Assembly: GCA_944378225.1 (NCBI GenBank)
Contig: CALWGE010000021.1
Coordinates: 1-41,831, forward strand
Direction: 5' to 3'
DNA length: 41,831 nucleotides
Source: an uncultured Merdimonas sp.
Lineage (GTDB): Bacteria; Bacillota; Clostridia; Lachnospirales; Lachnospiraceae
Numbering within the stretch: position 1 is the first letter of the stretch; each line of letters starts with the position of its first letter. A program made the translations under genes and the position numbers. Below the pieces are notes generated by a model. That model ran no database searches. It was given only the letters and a program-made list of their open reading frames with translations, and was not told where the DNA came from. Of the stretch, positions 23,529-32,878 are shown piece by piece.

Positions 23529-25332
23529 AGGTTTGAAAGCATTAAGGATACCTGGACCGCTGGGCATTCAGTCCACAATTATGTTCAGCTTTTCCATGAT
23601 CTCTGTTTCAATTATGCTGATTATTGCGGTAGTGCTGTATCTGCGTTTTTCCACATCATCCAGACAGGAAACGATTCATAACACGCAGAGGCTGATGGAA
23701 CAGACCGGAGAGAGCCTGGAGGACTATCTGGTCAGTATGCGCCAGATTTCAGATACGGCGTATTATTATCTGATAAAAGAAAATGATTTTTCAGGTTATG
23801 CAGGAGATATCCAGAGCAGGATGAATCTGCTTTATGAGGCCAACCGGGACAGCCTTCAGAGTATCGCAGTCTATAACAGCTATGGGAGACTTCTGGCAGC
23901 CGAGCCCCTGGCGACCCAGAAAGAAAATCTGAATGTCACAGAACAGAATTGGTTTGTGCAGGCGATGGATGAGGTGGAAAATATGCATTTTTCCATGCCG
24001 CATATTCAGAATCTTTTTGATGACAATACATTTCGCTATTATTGGGTAATTTCTCTGAGCCGTGCCATAGAAATCACGAATGGAGGAAAGTCAGAACTGG
24101 GAGTGCTTCTGGTAGATATGGATTATTCTGTGATTTCAAGGATGCTGGATCAGATTAATACATCTGAAAATGGCCAGTATTACTATCTTTGCGACAGCAG
24201 CGGTGCAATTATTTATCATCCTCGCCGGATTCAGATTAGCGATAAAATCAGCAGTGAGAACAGCACCATGGCGGCTTCCTATAAAGATGGAATTTATGAT
24301 GAGGTTTTTGAGGGAGAAAGGCGCAAAGTGGTGATTAATACCATCAGCTACACAGGGTGGAAGCTGGTAGGAGTTATTCCCTATTCTGCATTTACGTATG
24401 GAATGGTGGATATGCGATATTTCATTATTCTTCTGGTTCTGCTGATGGCAATGATGCTGGCGGTGGTGAACCGGATTGCTTCTCAGGGAATTTCCAGACC
24501 TGTACTGCGCCTGAATGAGTCTGTCAGAGAATATGAAGCGGGAGAGAAGCCGGAGATTTATATCGGAGGGCCTCAGGAAATCCGGCATCTGGGACATTCC
24601 ATTCAAAAATCTTATGAGCAGATAGAAGATTTGATGAGAAAAATCGTGCTGGAGCAGAATGAAAGAAGAAAGAGCGAGCTGGATGCTCTTCAGAGTCAGA
24701 TTAATCCTCATTTTCTCTATAATACGCTGGAATCTATTACATGGATGGTAGAAGGGGAGAAGAATGATGAGGCAGTCTTCATGATTTCTCAGCTGGCAAG
24801 GCTTTTCCGGATCAGTCTCTCCAAAGGACGGACAATCATCAGAATCCGTGATGAAGTGCAGCATGCCCGAAGCTATATGAATATCCAGAAAATAAGGTAC
24901 AAGAATACATTTTCCATAGACTTTGAAATCGATCCTGCGATAGAAGATTACAGCACGGTTAAGCTGATTCTTCAGCCGCTGCTGGAAAACGCCATTAATT
25001 ACGGTGTAAGCGGTATGGACGATTGCGGTGAGATTCTGGTGAAAGGCAGGAGAGAAGGGAATGATATCCTGCTGACAGTGGAAGATAACGGGATAGGAAT
25101 GTCTGAGGAAGAGACCAGGCTGGTGCTCACAGACAGTGATCGTGTTCATAAGCATGGATCGGGAGTGGGGCTTGTGAATGTAAACCGTCGTATTCAGATT
25201 TACTTTGGAAGTGAGTACGGACTGTTTATTGAGAGCGAGCCGGACGAAGGCACAAAAGTGTTGATACGGATTCCGGCAGTTCCGTATACGGAGGAAGACA
25301 CGAAACGTCTGGAAGAGGGAAAAATAGAATGA
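23509..25332 (+). CDS. YesM-type sensor histidine kinase
   Basis: A membrane kinase of about 607 residues. Transmembrane segment 1 is near 17-40 and segment 2 near 301-325. Between them is an extracytoplasmic sensing region of ~260 residues that looks like a Cache domain. A HAMP-like linker follows. The H-box QINPHFLYNTLESI near 395-408 (His_kinase family PF06580), LLENAINYG near 490-498, and ATP-lid motifs EDNGIGM (~524) and GSGVGLVNVNRR (~550-561) complete the catalytic part. The start overlaps the regulator by 20 bases; a GTG at 23518 with GGAG ten bases upstream is an alternative. A sugar-binding partner is encoded next, overlapping by four bases. Confidence 0.9.
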   Translation: MERVKSKGLKALRIPGPLGIQSTIMFSFSMISVSIMLIIAVVLYLRFSTSSRQETIHNTQRLMEQTGESLEDYLVSMRQISDTAYYYLIKENDFSGYAGDIQSRMNLLYEANRDSLQSIAVYNSYGRLLAAEPLATQKENLNVTEQNWFVQAMDEVENMHFSMPHIQNLFDDNTFRYYWVISLSRAIEITNGGKSELGVLLVDMDYSVISRMLDQINTSENGQYYYLCDSSGAIIYHPRRIQISDKISSENSTMAASYKDGIYDEVFEGERRKVVINTISYTGWKLVGVIPYSAFTYGMVDMRYFIILLVLLMAMMLAVVNRIASQGISRPVLRLNESVREYEAGEKPEIYIGGPQEIRHLGHSIQKSYEQIEDLMRKIVLEQNERRKSELDALQSQINPHFLYNTLESITWMVEGEKNDEAVFMISQLARLFRISLSKGRTIIRIRDEVQHARSYMNIQKIRYKNTFSIDFEIDPAIEDYSTVKLILQPLLENAINYGVSGMDDCGEILVKGRREGNDILLTVEDNGIGMSEEETRLVLTDSDRVHKHGSGVGLVNVNRRIQIYFGSEYGLFIESEPDEGTKVLIRIPAVPYTEEDTKRLEEGKIE

Positions 25333-26303
25333 GCAGAAACGCAAAATATTATATTCTGATAGAAATTATTCTGGGTATCCTTGTGATTGTGTTTGCTGCT
25401 CTGATGCTGAGAGGGCAGGAGGACGATGCGTTGGGCAGAGTCTCCGTAATCGTCCGGGATTCTGATGACGCGCAGTGGTCGGCCTTTAAATATGGAATCC
25501 GGATGGCAGCCCAGGAGCGGGGAGTAGAGGCAGTTATTGTAGGTACAGAGAGCATACTGTCATTGAAGGAACAGCAGGAACTGATGAAAAGTGAGATAGC
25601 CAATGGAGCAGACGCCATTATCCTGCAGCCGGTTCCGGGAAAAGATGCCGGAGAAATTCTCGAAAAAACAGGAAAACAAGTGCCGATCCTGTTTGTAGGT
25701 ACAGGGCTTCCGGAGGAAGAGACAAAGGTGTCGGCTGCTGTTATCGAGGCGGATCCATATGCTCTGGGAGCAGCTCTGGCAGAGGAGCTTCTGGAAGATT
25801 ACCAGGGGAATCTGGAAGATAAGACACTGGGAGTGGTTTCTCTGACCACAGATTCTCAGATGACTGCCAGCCGAATGGAAGGCTTTCAGGAGGTTCTCAA
25901 AAATACAGGTGTGGATCTGCTCTGGTGTGTGTCAGGGAATTTTGAAGAGGGGGAAACAGAATATCTGGGAGCTCAGCCAGAGGTGGATTTTATAGCAGCT
26001 CTTGATGACAGCAGTCTGACAGCTGTCGGGGAATATGCGGATTCTAACGGATTAAACGGAGCAGTACTTTATGGAATCGGCCATTCTACTCAGGCTGCCT
26101 ATTATCTGGATAAGGGAATTGTGGAATGTCTTGTGGTGCCGGATGAATTCAGCATGGGATATCAGAGTATGAGTGAGGCTGCCGACTGCCTGGAACACTG
26201 GTTTTATAAGCCTCAGGGCAGAGATGTTCCATATTCTGTCCTGCGCAGAGAGACATTGTTTTCACAGAAGGGGCAGGAAATCCTGTTTACAATGAGTCAG
26301 TAG
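25329..26303 (+). CDS. Membrane-anchored periplasmic-type sugar-binding protein, probable sensor partner
   Basis: A 324-residue protein with an N-terminal membrane anchor (about 8-27) without a lipobox cysteine, followed by a type I periplasmic-binding fold of the ribose/galactose/LacI class (VSVIVRDSDDAQWSAF at about 38-53, ADAIILQP near 92-99). The ATG overlaps the kinase stop (ATGA), a sign of tight coupling. No permease or ATPase gene accompanies it. Such kinase-linked binding proteins are known to present sugar to the sensor domain of a YesM-type kinase, so a sensory rather than transport role is inferred. The ligand is probably galactose or a related sugar by locus context. Confidence 0.8.
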   Translation: MSRNAKYYILIEIILGILVIVFAALMLRGQEDDALGRVSVIVRDSDDAQWSAFKYGIRMAAQERGVEAVIVGTESILSLKEQQELMKSEIANGADAIILQPVPGKDAGEILEKTGKQVPILFVGTGLPEEETKVSAAVIEADPYALGAALAEELLEDYQGNLEDKTLGVVSLTTDSQMTASRMEGFQEVLKNTGVDLLWCVSGNFEEGETEYLGAQPEVDFIAALDDSSLTAVGEYADSNGLNGAVLYGIGHSTQAAYYLDKGIVECLVVPDEFSMGYQSMSEAADCLEHWFYKPQGRDVPYSVLRRETLFSQKGQEILFTMSQ

Positions 26304-26340
26304 TATCAGACCAGGCTTCTAACCGGAAGAGGAAGGAAAT

Positions 26341-27387
26341 ATGAGTACAAAAAGAGCATGGATATGGACGGTTGCTGTTCTGGCAGCCGCTTGCAGTCTG
26401 ACTTTATGCGGCTGTAAAAAAAAGCAGACAGAGGATACAGGAAAAAACTATATTGGCGTGGCGTACTATAATCAGAGCGACACATTTTTAAATGAACTTC
26501 TGGATTGTTTCAGAAGTCAGCTGAAAGATATCCAGGGAGGAGATACGGAGACGGTAGTTATGGTCCGGGATGCTGCGGGCTCTCAGAGAACCCAGGACGA
26601 TCAGGTGAAAGAGCTTATTGATGCAGGCTGCGATGTGCTCTGCGTGAATCTGGTAGATCGGGCGGATCCCTCCGAGATCATAGATTTGGCCAGAGAAAAT
26701 GAAGTACCTATTATTTTCTTTAACAGAGAACCGGTGGCAGAAGATCTGATGCAGTGGGACGGACTTTATTATGTGGGAGCGGATGCGGAGCAGTCTGGTT
26801 ATATGCAGGGAGAACTGGCGGCGGATATGATACAGTCAAACAGTCAGGCTGACGGCAATCGGGACGGAAAAATTCAGTATGTGGTCCTGGAAGGAGAAGT
26901 AGGGCATCAGGATGCTATTATACGCACAGAAGCAGTAGTGGAAGCCCTGGCAGACAGAGAAATTGAGCTGGAAAAACTGAGCTATCAGATTGCCAACTGG
27001 AATCGGGCTCAGGCAGAGAATCGAATGGAACAGCTGATTGGACAGTATGGGAATCAGATAGAGCTGATTCTGGCCAATAATGATGATATGGCATTGGGAG
27101 CATTGGATGCATATGAAAAACTGAATTATACAGAAGCTGCTGTTCCGGCTATTTTCGGAATCGACGGGACGGAAGCCGGTCTTAAGGCTGTTGTGAATGC
27201 AAGACTTGCCGGAACCGTATATAACGATAAAGAGGGACAGGCCAGAGCAATGGCGCAGATAGCGATGGCGCTGCTGACAGGCAAGGGCATGGAAGAAGTA
27301 GAGTTTGAGAGTGAGCGCTGTGTCTACCTGCCTTACCAGAAGATTACAGCAGAAAATGCAGAAGATTTTTTGTATCAAAATCAGTAA
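26341..27387 (+). CDS. Galactose-binding lipoprotein, canonical order
   Basis: A 348-residue MglB-family lipoprotein (lipobox LCGC, C25). The segment order is the normal one: YNQSDTFL (43-50, equivalent to the Asp14/Phe16 region), FFNREP, the calcium-loop-like GNRDGKIQ, VGHQDAIIRTE, a tryptophan in ANWNRAQA, LANNDDM, FGIDGTE and AGTVYND. All expected galactose contacts are present, including the asparagine that is glutamine in the permuted protein at 17065. It lies 37 bases after the sensor-linked binding protein and has no transporter genes of its own. It may feed MglA-MglC or act in sensing. No terminator was seen between it and the next gene's promoter. Confidence 0.88.
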   Translation: MSTKRAWIWTVAVLAAACSLTLCGCKKKQTEDTGKNYIGVAYYNQSDTFLNELLDCFRSQLKDIQGGDTETVVMVRDAAGSQRTQDDQVKELIDAGCDVLCVNLVDRADPSEIIDLARENEVPIIFFNREPVAEDLMQWDGLYYVGADAEQSGYMQGELAADMIQSNSQADGNRDGKIQYVVLEGEVGHQDAIIRTEAVVEALADREIELEKLSYQIANWNRAQAENRMEQLIGQYGNQIELILANNDDMALGALDAYEKLNYTEAAVPAIFGIDGTEAGLKAVVNARLAGTVYNDKEGQARAMAQIAMALLTGKGMEEVEFESERCVYLPYQKITAENAEDFLYQNQ

Positions 27388-27394
27388 AAAAGCG

Positions 27395-27423
27395 TTGACT
27401 CGAATGTTATGAAATGTTATAAT
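27395..27423 (+). promoter_or_regulatory. Promoter of the DeoR-family regulator
   Basis: TTGACT (27395-27400) and TATAAT (27418-27423) with a 17-base spacer. Confidence 0.7.
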
Positions 27424-27424
27424 C

Positions 27425-27451
27425 TGTTACAGAAAACAGGAACAAGTAACA
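27425..27451 (+). promoter_or_regulatory. Inverted repeat, candidate autoregulatory operator
   Basis: TGTTAC (27425-27430) and GTAACA (27446-27451) lie immediately downstream of the -10 box, over the likely transcription start. AATGTTAT is also repeated directly inside the promoter spacer. A DeoR-type site is inferred. Confidence 0.4.
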
Positions 27452-27475
27452 AAATACAACAAGAGGAAACATATT

Positions 27476-28234
27476 ATGAACCAGCTTCGGCGGGAAAAAA
27501 TAGGAAAATATATTCAGGAAAAAGGTGCCGTGACAGTGAAAGAACTCGGCGCTCTTTTTCCTGATGTCAGTTTAATGACTATTCACAGAGATTTGGAAAA
27601 GCTGGAGCAGCAGGGAATTATCAACAGAACCCGGGGAGGAGCTGTATCAGCAATTCAGGGGAACAGCATTACAGAGGCTAAGCTGGAGGCCCGTATGCAT
27701 ACGAACATGAAAGCAAAGAGGGAAATGGCGGTTAAGGCTTTAACGCTGATTGAACCTGGAAGTGCGGTTTTTCTGGATGCGGGAACATCCAGTATTGCGC
27801 TGGCGCAGGCACTTCCTGATATGGATCTCAATATTTTTACTACGGGACCCAATATAGCGCTGGAGCTTGGACGGCTTTCAATCCCGGCAATACATATGTG
27901 CGGAGGAACTCTGAACCGTTTTAATCAGGCTGTGTCCGGGCAGAGCACCCTGCAGATGCTGGAGCACATTAATATAGCCACAGCTTTTGTAGGAGTTTCC
28001 GGATATACGCAGGAGGGAGGCTTTACCTGCGGAAAGGAAGAAGAAATGCTGGTAAAACGTCTGGTGCTGAGAAAGGCCGGAAGGCGGGTGCTCCTGATGG
28101 ACAGCTCCAAATGCGGCAGAATTCTTCCTTATACATTTGGTAATGTGGAGGACGTGGATTATATCATCAGCGATGGAGGACTTCCGGAAGAATTGCTTCT
28201 GCGGGCGGAAAAAGCCGGCACAAAAATTCTGTGA
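27476..28234 (+). CDS. DeoR-family transcriptional regulator
   Basis: A 252-residue sugar-phosphate-responsive repressor type. Residues 1-57 form the winged helix-turn-helix, including VSLMTIHRDLEKLEQQGIIN (about 30-49) and RTRGGA (50-55), the DeoR signature. From about 75 onward comes the DeoR sensor domain with FLDAGTSS (about 97-104) and the GVSGYT segment. AGAGGAAA precedes the ATG. It is followed after 57 bases by the E2 gene with no clear terminator or promoter between them, so it could be cotranscribed with and control the dehydrogenase genes, or control the galactose genes upstream. Targets and effector are unknown. Confidence 0.88.
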   Translation: MNQLRREKIGKYIQEKGAVTVKELGALFPDVSLMTIHRDLEKLEQQGIINRTRGGAVSAIQGNSITEAKLEARMHTNMKAKREMAVKALTLIEPGSAVFLDAGTSSIALAQALPDMDLNIFTTGPNIALELGRLSIPAIHMCGGTLNRFNQAVSGQSTLQMLEHINIATAFVGVSGYTQEGGFTCGKEEEMLVKRLVLRKAGRRVLLMDSSKCGRILPYTFGNVEDVDYIISDGGLPEELLLRAEKAGTKIL

Positions 28235-28291
28235 TTGTGAAAGCAATAAATTAATTATATTAACGAAATGAAAATAATGGAGGTAAAGGAA

Positions 28292-29260
28292 ATGGCAGTA
28301 GGCGTATTGATGCCGAAAGCGGGGATCACGGTAGAAGAGTGTGTGATTACCGAATGGCTGAAAAAGAAAGGCGACCACGTTAATGTGGGCGACATTCTTT
28401 TTACTTATGAGACAGACAAGGCGTCTTTCGAGTGTGAATCTACAGCAGAGGGAGAACTGCTGGAGATTTTCTATCAGGACGGAGACGAGGTTCCGGTACT
28501 GACAAATGTATGTGCAATCGGTCAGCCCGGAGATGATATCTCCAGTCTCAAGGGTGGAAATGCAGAGGCATCAGCGCCTGTAGTTGCAGAAGCTCCGGCA
28601 TCAGCGCCCGCACCTGCTTCTGCCCCGGCAGTATCCGCATCGGGTGCCGGCATGGCACAGACTGTTATTATGCCGAAAGCAGGGATCACGGTAGAAGAAT
28701 GTGTGATCAGTGAATGGCTGAAAAAGAAGGGCGATCATGTCAATGTTGGAGATGTACTCTTCACTTATGAGACAGATAAGGCCTCCTTCGAATGTGAGTC
28801 TACAGCAGAGGGAGAACTGCTGGAGATATTCTATCAGGACGGAGATGAGGTGCCGGTACTGGTTCCTGTATGTGCAATTGGTCAGCCAGGAGACAGTACA
28901 GAGGGATTAAAGGATGGAACGGCAGCAGTGCCGGCTCAGGCGGTTCCTGCATCTGCTCCTGAAGCAGCCCCGGCAGCATCCGCATCGGGTGCCGGCATGG
29001 CACAGACCGTTATTATGCCGAAGGCAGGAATTACGGTAGAAGAATGCGTGATCAGTGAATGGCTGAAGAAGAAAGGAGATCACGTCAGCGTTGGAGATGT
29101 GCTCTTTACTTATGAAACAGATAAAGCATCCTTTGAGTGCGAATCTACAGCAGAAGGAGAACTGCTGGAGATATTCTATCAGGATGGGGACGAGGTGCCG
29201 GTACTGGCTCCTGTGTGCGCAGTAGGTCAGCCTGGGGACAGTATTGAAGGCCTGAAAGAT
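28292..29260 (+). repeat. Three tandem copies of the lipoyl-domain coding unit
   Basis: Units of about 240 bases begin near 28292, 28652 and 28997. They are very similar at DNA level, differing mainly at third codon positions, and are joined by Ala/Pro linkers. This indicates duplication within the gene. Confidence 0.8.
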
Positions 29261-30280
29261 GGAACAGCGGCGGCAGCACCGGCAGCGGGTCCCGCACCTG
29301 CGGCAGCAGCGGCTCAGCCGACAGTTCCGGCAGCATCCGGTCCGGCCAATCCGGATGCAAAGGTTTCTCCGAGAGCAAGAAAGACAGCAAAAGAGCTGGG
29401 AGTAGATGCTACGGCGGCAGTCGGCAGCGGGCCGCACGGACGTATTGTAGAAGCGGATGTGAAAGCATATGCAGCCAGTGCACCTGCGGCAGCGCCTGCA
29501 GCAGCGGTTCAGCCGGCAGCACCGGCAGCAGAACCTGCAGCAGCGCCGGCAGCGGTTTCTGCACCTGCAGCAGCCCCCGAAGCAGAATACGTGGATGTAA
29601 AGTTCTCTGGTGTAAGAAAGGCTACAGCAAAGGGAATGACAAAATCCCTGAGCACCATGGCTCAGCTGACCAACTGCCATTCTTTCGATGCGACAGCAAT
29701 TCTTTCACTCAGGAAGCAGCTTAAGGCAAATGCAGAGGCCATGGGTATGCCGAATATCACTTTGAACGATATGATTCTTTTCGCAGTATCACGTGTCATT
29801 AAGAATCATCCGGATCTGAATGCCACTATGCCGGAAGAGAATGTTCTGCGCAGATATAACCATGTAAATCTTGGTATGGCTGTGGATACTCCCAAGGGTC
29901 TGTTTGTACCTACTATTTTCCACGCAGACGAGATGAGCCTGGCAGAGATCAGTGTAGAGGCAAAACGTGTGGCAAAACTGTGTCAGGAAGGAAAAGCCAC
30001 ACCGGATCTGCTGGCGGGAGCCACCTTTACTATTTCCAATGTAGGTTCGCTTGGCGTGGAAATGTTTACACCGATTATCAATCCGCCGCAGGTAGGTATT
30101 CTGGGCGTGTGCGGAACGGTTACCCGTATTAAGGAAGTGGGCGGAGAAATCAAGCCATATCAGGCGATGCCGCTTTGCCTGACTTACGACCACCGGGCTG
30201 TGGACGGTTCACCGGCTTCCCGCTTTATGAAAGAGCTGTGTAATGCTCTGGAGAACTTCCCGCTTCTGATGATGAAATAA
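28292..30280 (+). CDS. Dihydrolipoamide acyltransferase (E2) with three lipoyl domains
   Basis: A 662-residue 2-oxo-acid dehydrogenase core. Three lipoyl domains begin near 1, 121 and 236, with the lipoylated lysine in ETDKAS at K43, K163 and K278; they are nearly identical to one another. Ala/Pro-rich swinging linkers separate them. A peripheral-subunit-binding domain spans about 353-393 (SPRARKTAKELG, GSGPHGRI). The catalytic domain runs from about 430 to 662 with the active-site DHRAVDG (H634, D638). GGAGG eight bases upstream supports ATG 28292; an ATG at 28268 lies before that site. It moves acyl groups from E1 to CoA. The oxo-acid (pyruvate, acetoin-type or branched-chain) cannot be settled from sequence. 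Confidence 0.9.
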   Translation: MAVGVLMPKAGITVEECVITEWLKKKGDHVNVGDILFTYETDKASFECESTAEGELLEIFYQDGDEVPVLTNVCAIGQPGDDISSLKGGNAEASAPVVAEAPASAPAPASAPAVSASGAGMAQTVIMPKAGITVEECVISEWLKKKGDHVNVGDVLFTYETDKASFECESTAEGELLEIFYQDGDEVPVLVPVCAIGQPGDSTEGLKDGTAAVPAQAVPASAPEAAPAASASGAGMAQTVIMPKAGITVEECVISEWLKKKGDHVSVGDVLFTYETDKASFECESTAEGELLEIFYQDGDEVPVLAPVCAVGQPGDSIEGLKDGTAAAAPAAGPAPAAAAAQPTVPAASGPANPDAKVSPRARKTAKELGVDATAAVGSGPHGRIVEADVKAYAASAPAAAPAAAVQPAAPAAEPAAAPAAVSAPAAAPEAEYVDVKFSGVRKATAKGMTKSLSTMAQLTNCHSFDATAILSLRKQLKANAEAMGMPNITLNDMILFAVSRVIKNHPDLNATMPEENVLRRYNHVNLGMAVDTPKGLFVPTIFHADEMSLAEISVEAKRVAKLCQEGKATPDLLAGATFTISNVGSLGVEMFTPIINPPQVGILGVCGTVTRIKEVGGEIKPYQAMPLCLTYDHRAVDGSPASRFMKELCNALENFPLLMMK

Positions 30281-30344
30281 AATGAACAGAAAGATATAAA
30301 AGATAAACCTAGAACCAGACTCAAATAAAAAAGGAGATAAAAAC

Positions 30345-32825
30345 ATGCCAAAGTCAATATTTGTTGATCCGGACAAGATGCGCGCTGAGGGAAAAATCAC
30401 GTTTAAGGATATTCCGATTAACGTGTATAAAAAGACCGTGCAGGAGGAGCTGGACGAAGGAAACTTTACAAAAGAGGATTTGATTCGTATTTTCCGTGAC
30501 ATGACAATTTGCCGTGAGTTCGAGGATATGCTGAATCAGATCAAAACACAGGCGAAATATGCTGACGTAGAGACTACATATCCCGGTCCTGCCCACCTGT
30601 CTCTGGGACAGGAAGCGGCGGCTGTAGGAGAGGCCTATCTGCTGGGTAAAGAAGACTTTACCTTCGGAAGCCACAGAAGCCACAGCGAGATTCTGGCAAA
30701 GGGACTGTCCTGTATTGAAAAGCTGGGAGACAAAGAACTTCTGGATATCATGGAAAACTTCCTTGGCGGAAAGACCCTGAAGGCAATCAAGACAGCCAGC
30801 AAGGCGGAAGGAAATGTGAAAGAGCTTGCCATTGAGTTCCTGGTATACGGAGCTCTGGCGGAACTGTTTGCCCGTGAAAACGGTTTCCATATGGGCCTTG
30901 GCGGTTCCATGCATGCGTTCTTCCTGCCGTTTGGAATCTATCCCAACAATGCACTGGTAGGCGGCTCAGCCACGATTGCAACGGGAGCTTCACTGTTTAA
31001 GAAGTGCAATGACAGGGAAGGCGTGGTAGTGGCCAATCTGGGTGATGGATCTATGGCGCGCGGCCCCGTATGGGAAGCCCTCTCCTTTGCAACTATGGAT
31101 CAGTATCGTACGCTCTGGGAGGAAGGAAGAAAAGGCGGCTTGCCTCTGATTTTCAATATCAATAACAACTCTTATGGAATGGGCGGTCAGACCTGCGGCG
31201 AAACTATGGGCTATGGCGAACTGGCCCGTATGGGAGCAGGCGTAACGGAGAGCCAGCTGCATGCAGAGCGCGTGGATGGTTATAATCCTCTGGCAGTAAT
31301 TGATGCGTACCGCCGCAAACTTCCGCTTGTAAAGAGCGGAGAGGGTCCCGTATTCCTGGATGTGGTAACCTATCGTCTGCTTGGACATTCTACATCTGAT
31401 CAGAATGCATATCGTACAAAAGAAGAAATCGAAGCCTGGAGAGCACAGGATCCGCTGGTAACCTACCGCAAGGCTCTCGTAGAAGCCGGTGTGGCCGACG
31501 ACAGCGTATTTGAGGAAATCTGGACAAAGACAAGGGAGAGAATGGCGCGTATCTGCCGCCTGGCAGCAGACAAGGAAGCTTCTCCGTATCTGGATTTCGA
31601 TAAGGATCCGGCCATCGTAGAGCGCGTTATGTACAGCAATGGTCATGTACGCAACATGGATCCCGGAAGAGAGCCGTCTGTAACCGGACCGAAAGAGAGC
31701 TGCAAGCGTTACATGGATATTCAGAAGAAGATTCGCACCCATTATATGGACGGACAGGAAGTGAGCTCCATGAAGCGCTACAATATCCGTGATGCTATTT
31801 TTGAGCCCATGTTTAATAAATATTATGAAGATCCCACTCTGATTGCTTACGGCGAGGATGTGCGTGACTGGGGCGGAGCCTTTGCGGTATATCGTGGATT
31901 TACAGATGTGATCCCGTATTCCAGACTGTTTAACTCTCCGATTTCTGAATCTGCAATCGTAGGTACCGGCGTAGGATATACCATTTCCGGAGGTCGTGCG
32001 GTTATTGAACTGATGTATGCAGACTTTATCGGATGCTGCGGCGATGAGATCTTCAATCAGATGGCAAAATGGCAGGCCATGAGTGCCGGAATCCTGAAGA
32101 TGCCGCTGATTCTGCGTGTGTCTGTGGGATCTAAATATGGTGCGCAGCATTCTCAGGACTGGACATCCATGTGTGCACATGTTCCAGGACTGAAGGTATG
32201 CTTCCCGGCTACTCCGTATGAAGCAAAAGGATTAATGCAGGCAGCACTGAATGGAACAGATCCTGTTGTATTCTTCGAGAGCCAGAGAATCTATGATGTA
32301 GGCGAGAAATTCCATGAAGGCGGCGTTCCGAAGGAAGAGTATGAGCTGCCCTTCGGTGAGGTGGATGTAATTACCACAGGTTCTGATCTTACAGTTCTTA
32401 CCATCGGTGCAACCTTATACAGAGCATACGATGCAGTGAAAGAACTGAAAGAGAAATATGGCGTATCTGCAGAGCTTATTAATCTGTGCAGCCTGGCGCC
32501 TCTTGATTACACCAGAATTCTGGAGTCTGTAAAGAAGACAGGCAAAGTTGTTCTTGCATCTGACGCCTGCGCAAGAGGAAGTTTCCTGGATGAGGTGGCA
32601 AAGAATATTACAGAGCTGGCCTTTGATTACCTGGATGCACCGCCTGCAATTGTGGGAGCGCAGAACTGGATTACACCGCCCTTCGAGTATGACAAATATT
32701 TCTTCCCGCAGAAGGAATGGATTCTGGATGCGATTAACGAGAAAATCATGCCGCTTAAGGGATATACACCGGTTACCAACGTGACACCTGAAGAGCAGAT
32801 GAGAAAGCTGAAGCTGGGTGTATAA
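30345..32825 (+). CDS. Fused E1 alpha-beta subunit of a 2-oxo-acid dehydrogenase
   Basis: An 826-residue thiamine-diphosphate enzyme joining two subunits that are usually separate. Residues about 45-410 are the E1 alpha part, with the TPP motif GDGS at 233-236 ending in NNN at 273-275 and HSTSDQ near 348-353. Residues about 478-826 are the E1 beta part (YGEDVRDWGG 502-511, ESAIVGTGVGYTISGGRAV 535-553, and a typical C-terminal transketolase domain). It decarboxylates the oxo-acid and loads the lipoyl arms of E2. The start has AAGGAGAT upstream. It lies 64 bases after E2. No E3 (dihydrolipoamide dehydrogenase) is in the window, so E3 must come from elsewhere or be shared. Confidence 0.9.
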   Translation: MPKSIFVDPDKMRAEGKITFKDIPINVYKKTVQEELDEGNFTKEDLIRIFRDMTICREFEDMLNQIKTQAKYADVETTYPGPAHLSLGQEAAAVGEAYLLGKEDFTFGSHRSHSEILAKGLSCIEKLGDKELLDIMENFLGGKTLKAIKTASKAEGNVKELAIEFLVYGALAELFARENGFHMGLGGSMHAFFLPFGIYPNNALVGGSATIATGASLFKKCNDREGVVVANLGDGSMARGPVWEALSFATMDQYRTLWEEGRKGGLPLIFNINNNSYGMGGQTCGETMGYGELARMGAGVTESQLHAERVDGYNPLAVIDAYRRKLPLVKSGEGPVFLDVVTYRLLGHSTSDQNAYRTKEEIEAWRAQDPLVTYRKALVEAGVADDSVFEEIWTKTRERMARICRLAADKEASPYLDFDKDPAIVERVMYSNGHVRNMDPGREPSVTGPKESCKRYMDIQKKIRTHYMDGQEVSSMKRYNIRDAIFEPMFNKYYEDPTLIAYGEDVRDWGGAFAVYRGFTDVIPYSRLFNSPISESAIVGTGVGYTISGGRAVIELMYADFIGCCGDEIFNQMAKWQAMSAGILKMPLILRVSVGSKYGAQHSQDWTSMCAHVPGLKVCFPATPYEAKGLMQAALNGTDPVVFFESQRIYDVGEKFHEGGVPKEEYELPFGEVDVITTGSDLTVLTIGATLYRAYDAVKELKEKYGVSAELINLCSLAPLDYTRILESVKKTGKVVLASDACARGSFLDEVAKNITELAFDYLDAPPAIVGAQNWITPPFEYDKYFFPQKEWILDAINEKIMPLKGYTPVTNVTPEEQMRKLKLGV

Positions 32826-32878
32826 TAAGTGTAAAATGATAATAAATTTTTCCTGAAAATGAAATAGAAAAGACTCAG

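Noticed and set aside
28292-29260. CRISPR or other short-repeat array
   Set aside because: The repeats are ~240-base coding units of lipoyl domains, not short repeats with unique spacers. No CRISPR array was seen in the window.
28907-29680. Minus-strand cysteine/arginine-rich frame opposite the E2 linkers
   Set aside because: It arises from Ala/Pro codon runs (GCA, GCC, GCG) read backwards. No start signal or family resemblance.
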